From positions 1 through 48,571 of the forward strand of contig JAIETG010000024.1 in assembly GCA_019745395.1 (NCBI GenBank): a stretch of DNA of 48,571 nucleotides, written 5' to 3'. The notes under the pieces are model-generated. The model was not told the DNA's origin, made no database searches, and worked only from the letters and a program-made list of their open reading frames with translations. Both the position numbers and the translations under genes were made by a program. The stretch is from Rhabdochlamydiaceae bacterium. GTDB lineage: Bacteria; Chlamydiota; Chlamydiia; Chlamydiales; Rhabdochlamydiaceae. Of the stretch, positions 1 to 7,751 are shown in pieces. Positions within the stretch are counted from its first letter, which is position 1, and the number at the start of each line of letters is the position of its first letter.

Positions 1-533
1 CTTTTGCTGAAGTGGGACAAGCTTTCATAGATTTTTGCGGCCCAGACGCTGTGCTAATTGCCCATAACAACGACGCTTTTGATAGACATTTTCTAGACAA
101 CGAATGCGCAAGACATAACCTATCTCTTCCTAAATGGCCACAAGTCGATTCCCTGAAATGGTCTAGAAAATACAGACCAGACCTTCCCAAACACTCTTTG
201 CAATTTCTAAGAGAAGTCTATGGAATAGCTGCAAATCAAGCTCATAGAGCTTTAGATGACGTAATTGTACTACATCAAATCTTCTCACAAATGATCGATG
301 ATCTTTCTATGGAAACCGTCATCGAGCTTTTGTCAGCCCCTTCGGTCATTTCCAAAATGCCTTTTGGCAAACACGTGGGAACTCCGCTTTCGCAGGTTCC
401 CAAATCGTATGTCAAATGGCTGGGAGAATCAGGAGCTTTTGAAAAACCAGAAAACAAAGACCTATACCAAAGCTTTGAAAAGCTTGGATTCTTTAGTCCT
501 CAAGATCTGGCTCAAAGTCCTCTAGTGTCTTAG
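1..533 (+). CDS. DnaQ-like 3'-5' exonuclease, 3' part (5' end outside window)
   Basis: C-terminal part of a DEDD-family exonuclease related to the epsilon proofreading subunit of DNA polymerase III. Motif II is visible as IAHNNDAFDRHFL and motif III as HRALDD, so two of the three metal-binding Asp-containing motifs are present; motif I must lie upstream. The frame is open from base 3 (FAEVGQAF...), which matches the family just before motif II, so the GTG at 12 is internal and the gene is cut by the window edge. After the nuclease fold comes a DUF3820-type segment (MPFGKHVGTPLSQVPKSYVKWL), a known partner domain in standalone DnaQ-like proteins. Its last 41 bases overlap the convergent pssA. 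It could be the replicative epsilon subunit or an accessory proofreading or repair nuclease; the DUF3820 tail favours the latter. Confidence 0.85.
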   Translation, partial: FAEVGQAFIDFCGPDAVLIAHNNDAFDRHFLDNECARHNLSLPKWPQVDSLKWSRKYRPDLPKHSLQFLREVYGIAANQAHRALDDVIVLHQIFSQMIDDLSMETVIELLSAPSVISKMPFGKHVGTPLSQVPKSYVKWLGESGAFEKPENKDLYQSFEKLGFFSPQDLAQSPLVS

Positions 534-1323
534 ATTTCTTACCGGCAATCAAACGAATGATTGATAAAATCCATCCTAATACGATGTATCCCCATGTGAT
601 CACCATTAGGATGACCGAAAAGAAATAAAAGATTCCATATAGGATAAACAAAGCAAGAATGACAGTTAATAAAACAAGGTGAAAGGAAGGAAGTCTAAAG
701 TGTAGAACTTTAAGACTTGGAAACTTCCATCGACTGATCATAAAAAAGCCTAAAACGACCATAGCAATGGTAAGAATAATTGCTTTCGCCTCGGGCGATG
801 TCGGATAATGAATCATAACAAATGGGGATTCTAAAAGCAGGTTCAACGAAACAGCAGCTAGCGCAGCTGCTGGAATCGGAAGACCTGTGAAATGCTTTTT
901 CTGATCAGCCAGTATATGTGTTTTTCCCTTTGCTTCAGAAACTTTAACATTGAAACGCACTAGTCTTAATACTCCGCAAAGAGAAAAAAGCATCGCACCA
1001 ATGACAGCAAAAAAAGAAAGGCCTGAGCCTTGCTCCAAAGAAAGATTTTTGAGCATTAAAATGGAGGGTGCAACACCAAAAGAAATTGCATCCGCTAAAG
1101 AATCAAACATAAAACCGAATTCGCTTTCGGCATTCATAATACGAGCGATCGCCCCATCTAGCAAATCTGCGAACGCCGCTAAAAGAAGGAGCACAACAGA
1201 AGAATAGAGCACTTCATACGTGCTAAATCCAGGCTCCACCATATTGAGCTTAAAAATCACGAAAAGACCACAAGCAAGGCCAAACGCTGTAATCATATTC
1301 GGGATCAGATGAATCTTCCTCAT
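493..1323 (-). CDS. pssA: CDP-diacylglycerol--serine O-phosphatidyltransferase
   Basis: Integral membrane enzyme that joins CDP-diacylglycerol and serine to make phosphatidylserine, the precursor of phosphatidylethanolamine. The CDP-alcohol phosphatidyltransferase signature DG-x2-AR-x8-G-x3-D-x3-D is complete at residues 56-78 (D56, G57, A60, R61, G70, D74, D78). Several hydrophobic helices surround it, including two near the C-terminus. At 276 residues it has the usual length for the PssA type II family. It is divergent from nrdA across about 280 bases, an arrangement also found in Chlamydia, and it overlaps the convergent exonuclease gene by 41 bases at its 3' end. The C-terminus is acidic (EDFEPDLED). 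Confidence 0.93.
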   Translation of the reverse strand: MRKIHLIPNMITAFGLACGLFVIFKLNMVEPGFSTYEVLYSSVVLLLLAAFADLLDGAIARIMNAESEFGFMFDSLADAISFGVAPSILMLKNLSLEQGSGLSFFAVIGAMLFSLCGVLRLVRFNVKVSEAKGKTHILADQKKHFTGLPIPAAALAAVSLNLLLESPFVMIHYPTSPEAKAIILTIAMVVLGFFMISRWKFPSLKVLHFRLPSFHLVLLTVILALFILYGIFYFFSVILMVITWGYIVLGWILSIIRLIAGKKSKTLEDFEPDLED

Positions 1324-1479
1324 AACCAGTTTCCTTATTGTAGGATTGATTTTTACTCCAATTTACCATACAATCCATTAAAGAGACTAGTCCCAAAATC
1401 TTCGAAATCACTCTTTCCTTTCCGAGGAGAAAACGGTCATTTCCGGCCTGAAAACAACTTCTCAAGCCGTTCTTTTTTT

Positions 1480-1507
1480 TTGTGGACTTAAAGCTCGCGC
1501 ATACTAT
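1480..1507 (+). promoter_or_regulatory. candidate nrdAB promoter
   Basis: TTGTGG at 1480-1485 and TACTAT at 1502-1507 are separated by 16 bases and face nrdA. The -10 lies inside the first NrdR-type box, as expected for a repressed nrd promoter. The -35 match is poor. Confidence 0.5.
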
Positions 1508-1548
1508 ATATGGTGTATATAGAAGATAAATGCTACTAGATGTAGTAT
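1501..1548 (+). promoter_or_regulatory. pair of NrdR boxes upstream of nrdAB
   Basis: Box 1 (1501-1516, ATACTATATATGGTGT) matches the NrdR consensus acaCwATATaTwGtgt at about 14 of 16 positions. Box 2 (1533-1548, CTACTAGATGTAGTAT) is weaker but keeps the palindromic core C-W-A...T-W-G. The two starts are 32 bases apart, about three helical turns, the spacing typical of NrdR operators. NrdR is the ATP/dATP-sensing repressor of ribonucleotide reductase genes, and an ortholog is known in Chlamydia. nrdR itself is not in this window. Confidence 0.75.
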
Positions 1549-1603
1549 CTAGCCCTAACATACTAATAGAAAAACTTTCTAGCAAACGTCAAGGAGTTTG
1601 ACC

Positions 1604-4600
1604 ATGAATGACACGTCCAAGTCTGTAAAAAACCAACTTGCTTCGCTCCAAAAAAAGGGTGCGAAAGAAAACTCATTTACCGTGGTCAAACGAAATGGCT
1701 CCCTTGTGCCATTTCGAAGGGAGCGGATTTTCAATGCGATAGAAAAAGCGTTCTGCGAGACAAAACAAATCAATAAAGACCTTCCTACTTCCGATGATGT
1801 TTTACAAACAATCAACGAAGTGACCGACGCAGTTGTAGAGCAGCTAATAACACTTGCCTCGCAAGGAACTTGTCTTTCTGTAGAAGGGATCCAAGACCTC
1901 GTAGAAGTGACTTTAATGCGATTAGACCATCACGATGTAGCTAAAGACTATATCATCTATCGAGACCAGCATAAAGCCCTTCGAGAAGATTCCCCTCAAA
2001 ATGTCAAAGTAGCTCGAAAAGACGGAAGCATTGTACGCTTTAACCCAATGAAAGTAGCAGAGACGCTAGAAGAGTCTTTTCGGCGCAGTAAAAAAACACA
2101 AGGCCCTTCTGACGAACTCACCATAGAACGCGTTAATATCGTCATGCAAAAAGTTGTAGCAAAAGTCGTGACTCTTGCTAAAACTGGAGAAGCTGTTCCT
2201 GTAGACACCATTCAAGATGAGATCGAACACCAGCTGATGCAAGAGGGTTTTTTCGCAGCAGCAAAAGACTTTATCTTGAATAGAGCATCCTTAGGAGAGC
2301 AATCTGAAACTCCCTTAGAAGAACGGGAAAAAGAAAATCCCAAGCAAAGACAATTCATCACCATCAACCAAAATGGCCAAAAAACATTTATCGCAGAATC
2401 TAAGATCTATAATCAGTTTAGATTTGCTTGCCGTGGGTTTGAAGATCTCGTTTCTGCCGATCTTTTGTTAGAAGAGTCTGTGAAAAATTTTTACGAAGAA
2501 ATGAAAGAAACAGAAGTGGATCAAGCAGGCATCATGGCAGCACGCGCCAAGATCGAAATCGAGCCCGCTTATTCGAAAGTTGCATCGCGCCTTCTCTTAG
2601 ATGTTTTGTACCGAGAAACAATGAACATTTCTGCAGATTCCCCTCTTTTAGCCTCTCAACACCGTAAATATTTTAAAGAATACTTAGAAAGAGGAATTGC
2701 TTTACACAGACTTTCTCCTGCCCTTTTAGAGTTTGACTTAGACAAACTTTCTCAAGCCCTTCAAATCCAACGGGACGATCAATTTTCCTATATCGGATTA
2801 CAAACTCTTTACGACCGCTACTTTATCCACGATAACGAACAAAGAATGGAAACGCCGCAAATTTTCTGGATGCGCGTTGCTATGGGCCTTGCTTTAATAG
2901 AAAAAGAGCAAAAAACAAAAAGAGCGATCGAATTCTACGACCTGCTCTCTTCCTTTGCTTTCACATCTAGCACCCCTACTCTTTTCAATTCCGGAACTCT
3001 ACACTCTCAACTGAGTTCTTGCTATCTTTCTACAGTAATGGACGACCTGTCCCACATTTTCAAAACCATCTCCGACGATGCGCAGCTCTCTAAATGGGCC
3101 GGCGGTATTGGAAATGATTGGACCAACATCCGCGCAACAGGAGCGCAGATCAAAGGAACTAACGGAAAAAGCCAGGGAGTTATCCCCTTCTTAAAAGTGG
3201 CAAATGACACCGCAGTAGCTGTCAACCAAGGAGGAAAAAGAAAGGGCGCAATGTGCTCATACTTGGAAACTTGGCACCTAGATATTGAAGACTTTTTAGA
3301 GCTTCGCAAAAATACAGGTGATGAAAGACGCCGCACGCATGACATGAACACAGCCAACTGGATTCCTGATCTTTTCATGAAACGTGTTCAAGAAAATGGA
3401 TCTTGGACATTGTTTAGCCCGAGTGATGTTCCTGATCTACACGATCTTTACGGAAAAGCTTTTGAAGCGCGTTATACAGAATATGAAAAACAAGTAGCAG
3501 AAGGAAAAATTAAACTCTTTAAAAAGATCGAGGCTTTGCAACTTTGGAGAAAAATGCTCAGCATGCTCTTTGAAACAGGCCATCCTTGGATTACTTTTAA
3601 AGATCCCTCTAACGTCAGATCTCCTCAAGATCATGTGGGAGTTGTACATAGCTCAAATCTTTGCACGGAGATTTTGCTCAACACCTCTACAACTGAAACG
3701 GCTGTCTGCAACTTAGGTTCCATCAGTTTACCTATGCACATAACAGACAAAGGGCTCGACGAGAAAAAGCTTGCAGCAACGATTCGCACAGCAGTACGGA
3801 TGCTAGATAACGTTATTGACATCAACTTCTACCCCATCGAAGAGGCGAAACATTCCAACGCGAAACATCGCCCTATAGGACTTGGGTTAATGGGATTCCA
3901 AGATGCGTTATACATGCAAAACATCAGCTATGCTAGCCATGAAGCTGTCAAATTTGCCGATCGCAGTATGGAAATGATTTCTTACTATGCAATTTTGGCA
4001 TCATCCGAACTTGCTGCTGAAAAAGGAACCTATTCTTCGTATAAAGGATCCAAATGGGATCGAGGGCTCCTACCTATCGATACAATCGATCTTTTAGAGA
4101 AAGAAAGAGGTCTTCCTATAGAAGTGGACAGAAATTCCTCTATGAATTGGGATATTGTACGAGAAAGCGTTCGCAAGCACGGCATGCGCAATTCCAACAC
4201 AATGGCGATTGCTCCTACAGCAACCATCTCCAATATCACTGGAGTTTCTCAGTCCATTGAGCCGATGTACAAAAACCTCTTCGTCAAATCCAATCTCTCT
4301 GGCGAGTTTACAACACCAAACTTGTATCTCGTAGAAGAACTCAAAAAACGAGGAATCTGGGATGCTGATATGCTCGACGACCTCAAGTATTTTGATGGAT
4401 CCATTGCAGAAATCGAAAGAATTCCAGAAGATGTAAAAAAGGTATTTCTTACAGCTTTTGAAATTGACCCTGAATGGCTCATTGAATGTGCTAGCCGTCG
4501 TCAAAAATGGATCGACATGGGACAATCATTAAACTTATACCTCTTTGAACCAAGCGGCAAAAAGCTTCATCAGATGTATCTGCTTTCTTGGAACAAAGGA

Positions 4601-4804
4601 CTTAAAACCAATTACTACTTAAGGTCCTTAGCCGCAACTCAAATTGAAAAGTCTACTACAGACATCAACAAACGGGGCTTACAGCCTAGATGGATGAAAA
4701 ACAAGTCTGCATCTAGCAACATAGAAGTTGAACGAGCAGATGACAAGCCTATGGATAAACCCACAAGCTGTCCCTTAGATGGATCTTGTGAGAGCTGCCA
4801 ATAA
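1604..4804 (+). CDS. nrdA: ribonucleoside-diphosphate reductase, alpha (large) subunit
   Basis: Catalytic subunit of class I ribonucleotide reductase, which reduces NDPs to dNDPs with NrdB. At about 1,066 residues it is longer than E. coli NrdA because of the N-terminus. Two clear ATP-cone domains start at FTVVKRNGS and VKVARKDGS, and a third, degenerate cone-like segment starts at FITINQNGQ. The catalytic core shows the N-x-C-x-E motif (NLCTE), the redox cysteines in SSCYL and AVCNLG, and [10 protein letters not shown]. The C-terminal tail ends in a Cys pair (GSCESCQ) that would relay electrons from thioredoxin. ATG 1604 is preferred over an in-frame TTG at 1598 because AAGGAG at 1591-1596 sits 7 bases before it. 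nrdB follows after 29 bases. The NrdR boxes upstream suggest repression when dATP is high. Confidence 0.96.
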   Translation: MNDTSKSVKNQLASLQKKGAKENSFTVVKRNGSLVPFRRERIFNAIEKAFCETKQINKDLPTSDDVLQTINEVTDAVVEQLITLASQGTCLSVEGIQDLVEVTLMRLDHHDVAKDYIIYRDQHKALREDSPQNVKVARKDGSIVRFNPMKVAETLEESFRRSKKTQGPSDELTIERVNIVMQKVVAKVVTLAKTGEAVPVDTIQDEIEHQLMQEGFFAAAKDFILNRASLGEQSETPLEEREKENPKQRQFITINQNGQKTFIAESKIYNQFRFACRGFEDLVSADLLLEESVKNFYEEMKETEVDQAGIMAARAKIEIEPAYSKVASRLLLDVLYRETMNISADSPLLASQHRKYFKEYLERGIALHRLSPALLEFDLDKLSQALQIQRDDQFSYIGLQTLYDRYFIHDNEQRMETPQIFWMRVAMGLALIEKEQKTKRAIEFYDLLSSFAFTSSTPTLFNSGTLHSQLSSCYLSTVMDDLSHIFKTISDDAQLSKWAGGIGNDWTNIRATGAQIKGTNGKSQGVIPFLKVANDTAVAVNQGGKRKGAMCSYLETWHLDIEDFLELRKNTGDERRRTHDMNTANWIPDLFMKRVQENGSWTLFSPSDVPDLHDLYGKAFEARYTEYEKQVAEGKIKLFKKIEALQLWRKMLSMLFETGHPWITFKDPSNVRSPQDHVGVVHSSNLCTEILLNTSTTETAVCNLGSISLPMHITDKGLDEKKLAATIRTAVRMLDNVIDINFYPIEEAKHSNAKHRPIGLGLMGFQDALYMQNISYASHEAVKFADRSMEMISYYAILASSELAAEKGTYSSYKGSKWDRGLLPIDTIDLLEKERGLPIEVDRNSSMNWDIVRESVRKHGMRNSNTMAIAPTATISNITGVSQSIEPMYKNLFVKSNLSGEFTTPNLYLVEELKKRGIWDADMLDDLKYFDGSIAEIERIPEDVKKVFLTAFEIDPEWLIECASRRQKWIDMGQSLNLYLFEPSGKKLHQMYLLSWNKGLKTNYYLRSLAATQIEKSTTDINKRGLQPRWMKNKSASSNIEVERADDKPMDKPTSCPLDGSCESCQ

Positions 4805-4833
4805 TATTAACTAATTACCTGAGAGAAAAAAAC

Positions 4834-5874
4834 ATGTCAGATACAAAAGATCAAATGAGTAAACGGGTTGAAGTAGATCAAAAAAGACTCATCAACTGCT
4901 CTAAAGTTGACGTCAACCAACTGATGCCCCTAAAATACAAATGGGCTTGGGAGCACTATCTTAATGGTTGCGCAAACCATTGGATGCCTTCAGAAGTTCC
5001 AATGTCTAAAGATATCGAACTTTGGAAGTCCGATCAGCTGAGCGCTGATGAAAAACTCGTGATCATGAGAAACCTAGGTTTTTTCAGCACGGCAGAAAGT
5101 TTAGTTGGAAATAACATTGTCCTAGCGATTTTCAAACATGTTACGAATCCAGAAGTTAGACAGTACCTCTTAAGACAAGGGTTTGAAGAAGCTATCCACA
5201 CACATACATTCCACTACATTGTAGAATCCCTTTCCTTAGATCAAGGAGAGGTTTTCAACATGTACAATGAGATCCCTAGCATTGCTGCGAAAGATGATTT
5301 CGAGATGAAGCTTACTGAGGCTGTCTTAGACCCACATTTTACGACAGAGACTGAAGAAGGAGCTCAAAAATTTCTAGAAAACTTGATCGGATATTACATC
5401 ATCATGGAAGGGATCTTCTTCTATAGTGGATTTGTCATGATCCTTTCTTTCCACCGTCAAAACAAGATGACTGGAATCGGAGAACAGTTCCAATACATCT
5501 TGCGCGATGAAACCGTTCATTTAAATTTCGGGATTGACTTGATTAATGGAATTAAAGAAGAGAATCCAAATCTTTGGACTGAAGCTTTCCAAGATCATAT
5601 CATCGATCTCGTCAAACAAGCTGTCGAGCTAGAAGTCACATACGCCCAAGATTGCCTTCCTAAGGGTATTTTAGGTCTTTCCGCTCCGATGTTCCGAGAA
5701 TATGTACAATACGTGGCAGATCGAAGATTGGAAAGAATTGGACTGAAAACGATCTTTAAATCCAAAAACCCATTCCCTTGGATGAGTGAGACCATCGACC
5801 TCGGCAAAGAAAAAAACTTCTTTGAAACCAGAGTCAACGAGTATCAATCTGCAGCCAGCCTAGTCTGGAACTAA
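4834..5874 (+). CDS. nrdB: ribonucleoside-diphosphate reductase, beta subunit, class Ic (Mn/Fe type)
   Basis: Cofactor-bearing subunit of class I ribonucleotide reductase. Metal ligands can be read as E88, E119, H122, E192, E226 and H229. The position that carries the radical Tyr in class Ia enzymes is Phe here (F126, in HTHTFHYI). Each is one residue before its counterpart in C. trachomatis NrdB (E89, E120, H123, F127, E193, E227, H230), the founding class Ic protein that uses a Mn(IV)/Fe(III) centre instead of a tyrosyl radical. The C-terminus [12 protein letters not shown] keeps a Tyr for radical transfer. It is in an operon with nrdA and is followed by a strong terminator. Length is 346 residues, typical of the family. 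The metal type is inferred from the Phe. Confidence 0.96.
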   Translation: MSDTKDQMSKRVEVDQKRLINCSKVDVNQLMPLKYKWAWEHYLNGCANHWMPSEVPMSKDIELWKSDQLSADEKLVIMRNLGFFSTAESLVGNNIVLAIFKHVTNPEVRQYLLRQGFEEAIHTHTFHYIVESLSLDQGEVFNMYNEIPSIAAKDDFEMKLTEAVLDPHFTTETEEGAQKFLENLIGYYIIMEGIFFYSGFVMILSFHRQNKMTGIGEQFQYILRDETVHLNFGIDLINGIKEENPNLWTEAFQDHIIDLVKQAVELEVTYAQDCLPKGILGLSAPMFREYVQYVADRRLERIGLKTIFKSKNPFPWMSETIDLGKEKNFFETRVNEYQSAASLVWN

Positions 5875-5882
5875 TATCCGCA

Positions 5883-5921
5883 TTTCTGCATTCTTCTCCG
5901 GAAGAATGCAGAAATTTCTTT
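5883..5921 (+). terminator. rho-independent terminator of nrdAB
   Basis: A perfect 14-bp stem (5883-5896 with 5901-5914) is capped by a TCCG tetraloop closed by C-G, an UNCG-type stable loop, and followed by TTTCTTT. It starts 8 bases after the nrdB stop codon. Confidence 0.92.
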
Positions 5922-6177
5922 AAAAAATTCAAACCATTTACCTCCCCCCCACCTGCTCTGACATAAAAAAATGAAAGAAGCCGGAACCTTAAAAAATTCG
6001 ATAGCCAAAAATAAACCCTAGCCTTTAGACTGTGCAGTAATAATATCTGCGCCGTCGTTGGCGAGGGTCATTCAAAGAACAAATCATAAGGATGTAGAAA
6101 TATCGACCTTGGCAAAAGCAATTTACTTATAGTTTTTCTAAGGAGCAATCCATTTGATTAAAAGAAAAACGAGGTAA
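5922..6177. other. intergenic stretch before agmatinase gene
   Basis: About 250 AT-rich bases with a short C-run near 5945. I see no convincing ORF, repeat or RNA. GAGG at about 6170-6173 is the ribosome binding site of the next gene. A TAATAT near 6042 could be a -10, but no paired -35 is convincing. Confidence 0.4.
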
Positions 6178-7107
6178 ATGATGCTTATTGCAAATCCGCC
6201 CTATATGGGAATAAAAACCTTTCTACAGGTCCCTTATTCTCCTGATTTATCTAAAAGCCCTAAAGTTGCGATCTTGGGCATTCCTTACGATCTAAATGTA
6301 ACCAACAGACCTGGAGCTCGATTTGCTCCGGAAGCGATCCGAAAAGCTTCTACTCTTCTTTGTGAAGGCTTCCAAGGAGAAGAGGTATTGGATTTTGGAG
6401 ACATCCTAAATGGACTTAAAAACACACCTCAAGAAACTTTTGAAGAAATCACAAACTATCTCACTCGAGTCTTGGAAAAGAAAATCATTCCCGTTTCTAT
6501 AGGGGGAGATCATTCCATCACACTTCCGATTCTTCGAGCGATGGCAAAGCACTATAAACAACCAATCCCTCTGGTGCATTTTGATGCCCATCCCGATACA
6601 TGGGAAGAAAATTGGGGCATGAATTCTGGTCATGGAAGTTTTTTATTTCATGCAATTAAAGAAAACCTCATAGACGGTGCCAACAGTTTCCTTATTGGAA
6701 TACGCTGCCCCCTTGATTCTAAGACCTGGGAATTTACCAAAAAACACATAAAACATGTCTATTCCGCAAATGACATTCATGAAAAAGGATTGCAACCACT
6801 TTTAGAGGACCTTAACTCTCTTAAAGGAAAAAACGCCTATTTAACATTTGATATAGACGCACTAGATCCAGCATACGCTCCAGGAACCGGCACACCTGAA
6901 GTAGGAGGACTTACCCCCTGGCAAGTCAAGAAAATTTTCAACGCGCCCATTATGAGAGAAATTCAATGGAAAGGAATGGATTTGGTAGAGCTATCACCTC
7001 CGTATGATCACGCTGAAATTTCAGCGGTTGCGGCAGCTTATATCATTTACCATTTCATTAACATTTTAACATACAAGGAAGATAGATTCCCCTTCCGATT
7101 CTATTAA
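6178..7107 (+). CDS. speB: agmatinase (ureohydrolase family)
   Basis: Binuclear Mn enzyme of the arginase/agmatinase family; agmatinase splits agmatine into putrescine and urea. Metal-binding motifs are all present: GGDHS (109-113), DAHPD (136-140) and DIDALDP (225-231), giving H112, D136, H138, D140, D225 and D227 as ligands. The segment APGTGTPEVGGLT is typical of agmatinase and formiminoglutamase-like members. Length (309) suits the family. The start could be either of two consecutive ATGs at 6178 and 6181. The next gene, 88 bases on, is an AdoMet-decarboxylase-like gene, which favours a polyamine role over arginase or formiminoglutamase. Substrate is inferred from context. Confidence 0.85.
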   Translation: MMLIANPPYMGIKTFLQVPYSPDLSKSPKVAILGIPYDLNVTNRPGARFAPEAIRKASTLLCEGFQGEEVLDFGDILNGLKNTPQETFEEITNYLTRVLEKKIIPVSIGGDHSITLPILRAMAKHYKQPIPLVHFDAHPDTWEENWGMNSGHGSFLFHAIKENLIDGANSFLIGIRCPLDSKTWEFTKKHIKHVYSANDIHEKGLQPLLEDLNSLKGKNAYLTFDIDALDPAYAPGTGTPEVGGLTPWQVKKIFNAPIMREIQWKGMDLVELSPPYDHAEISAVAAAYIIYHFINILTYKEDRFPFRFY

Positions 7108-7195
7108 AAACAAAAAAACTAATAAATAATAAATAATAAGTTTACGACAACAATAAAACAAGAAAAACAAAATCATTCACACCAAAGGATAATGA

Positions 7196-7618
7196 ATGGA
7201 TAAAGATTGCTATGGCATGCACCTAACGTTACGCATAAAAAATGTTGAAAAATCAGATCTTTTAAACGATAAAACCGTAATTCACGAATTTCTTATCAAG
7301 CTTGTAACAGACATCAAAATGCGCATTTTAGCTGGACCTCTCGTTGCCGAAGAATGTTCAACAGAAGGAAAAAGCGGATGCTCAGGTTTGATTTTACTAT
7401 ATGAATCTCATGCCGCAATCCATACTTATGTTGATCTTAAAGAAGCGTTTATCGACATATTTTCTTGTCGAGAATTTAACGTTGAAAGCGTACAGGGAAC
7501 AATTAATGAATTTTTCGGCTCTCATGAGATTGTTGAAGAACAAATTTGCGACAGAGGATTTCACTGGCAGACAAATTTACAACAAACACTCAAAGAGTGG
7601 ACTACAACTCGAGTCTAA
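7196..7618 (+). CDS. speD: pyruvoyl-dependent AdoMet decarboxylase-like protein (SpeD/SpeH family)
   Basis: Resembles the small prokaryotic S-adenosylmethionine decarboxylases, which self-cleave at Glu-Ser to form a pyruvoyl cofactor and make the aminopropyl donor for spermidine. The cleavage site is in YESHAAIHTY. Counting from the Ser (residue 79 or close), a His lies at +5 and a Cys at +20, the same spacing as Ser63/His68/Cys83 of the Thermotoga enzyme. The usual HTWPE motif reads HTYVD, so the substrate is uncertain: relatives of this fold have become arginine or ornithine decarboxylases. Located beside agmatinase, it could supply either decarboxylated AdoMet or agmatine. AGGA at 7186-7189 sets the start at 7196. 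A strong terminator follows. No spermidine synthase gene is in the window. Confidence 0.75.
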   Translation: MDKDCYGMHLTLRIKNVEKSDLLNDKTVIHEFLIKLVTDIKMRILAGPLVAEECSTEGKSGCSGLILLYESHAAIHTYVDLKEAFIDIFSCREFNVESVQGTINEFFGSHEIVEEQICDRGFHWQTNLQQTLKEWTTTRV

Positions 7619-7626
7619 ATCGATTA

Positions 7627-7662
7627 AAAAGCGAGCTCAATTTGAGCTCGCTTTTCTTTTTC
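7627..7662 (+). terminator. rho-independent terminator after the speD-like gene
   Basis: Inverted repeat AAAAGCGAGCTCAA (7627-7640) and TTGAGCTCGCTTTT (7642-7655), then CTTTTTT. It begins 9 bases after the stop codon and ends the speB-speD unit. Confidence 0.92.
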
Positions 7663-7751
7663 CAACAACTCAGACAAGCTCCTTATTTTCACCAAAACTT
7701 GGATTTTATATCTTTTCTTGCTAATGTGTAGAGATACCCAAAAAAAGCTCT

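Noticed and set aside
1598-1603. TTG start for nrdA
   Set aside because: Only 1 base from the Shine-Dalgarno; ATG 1604 has proper spacing.
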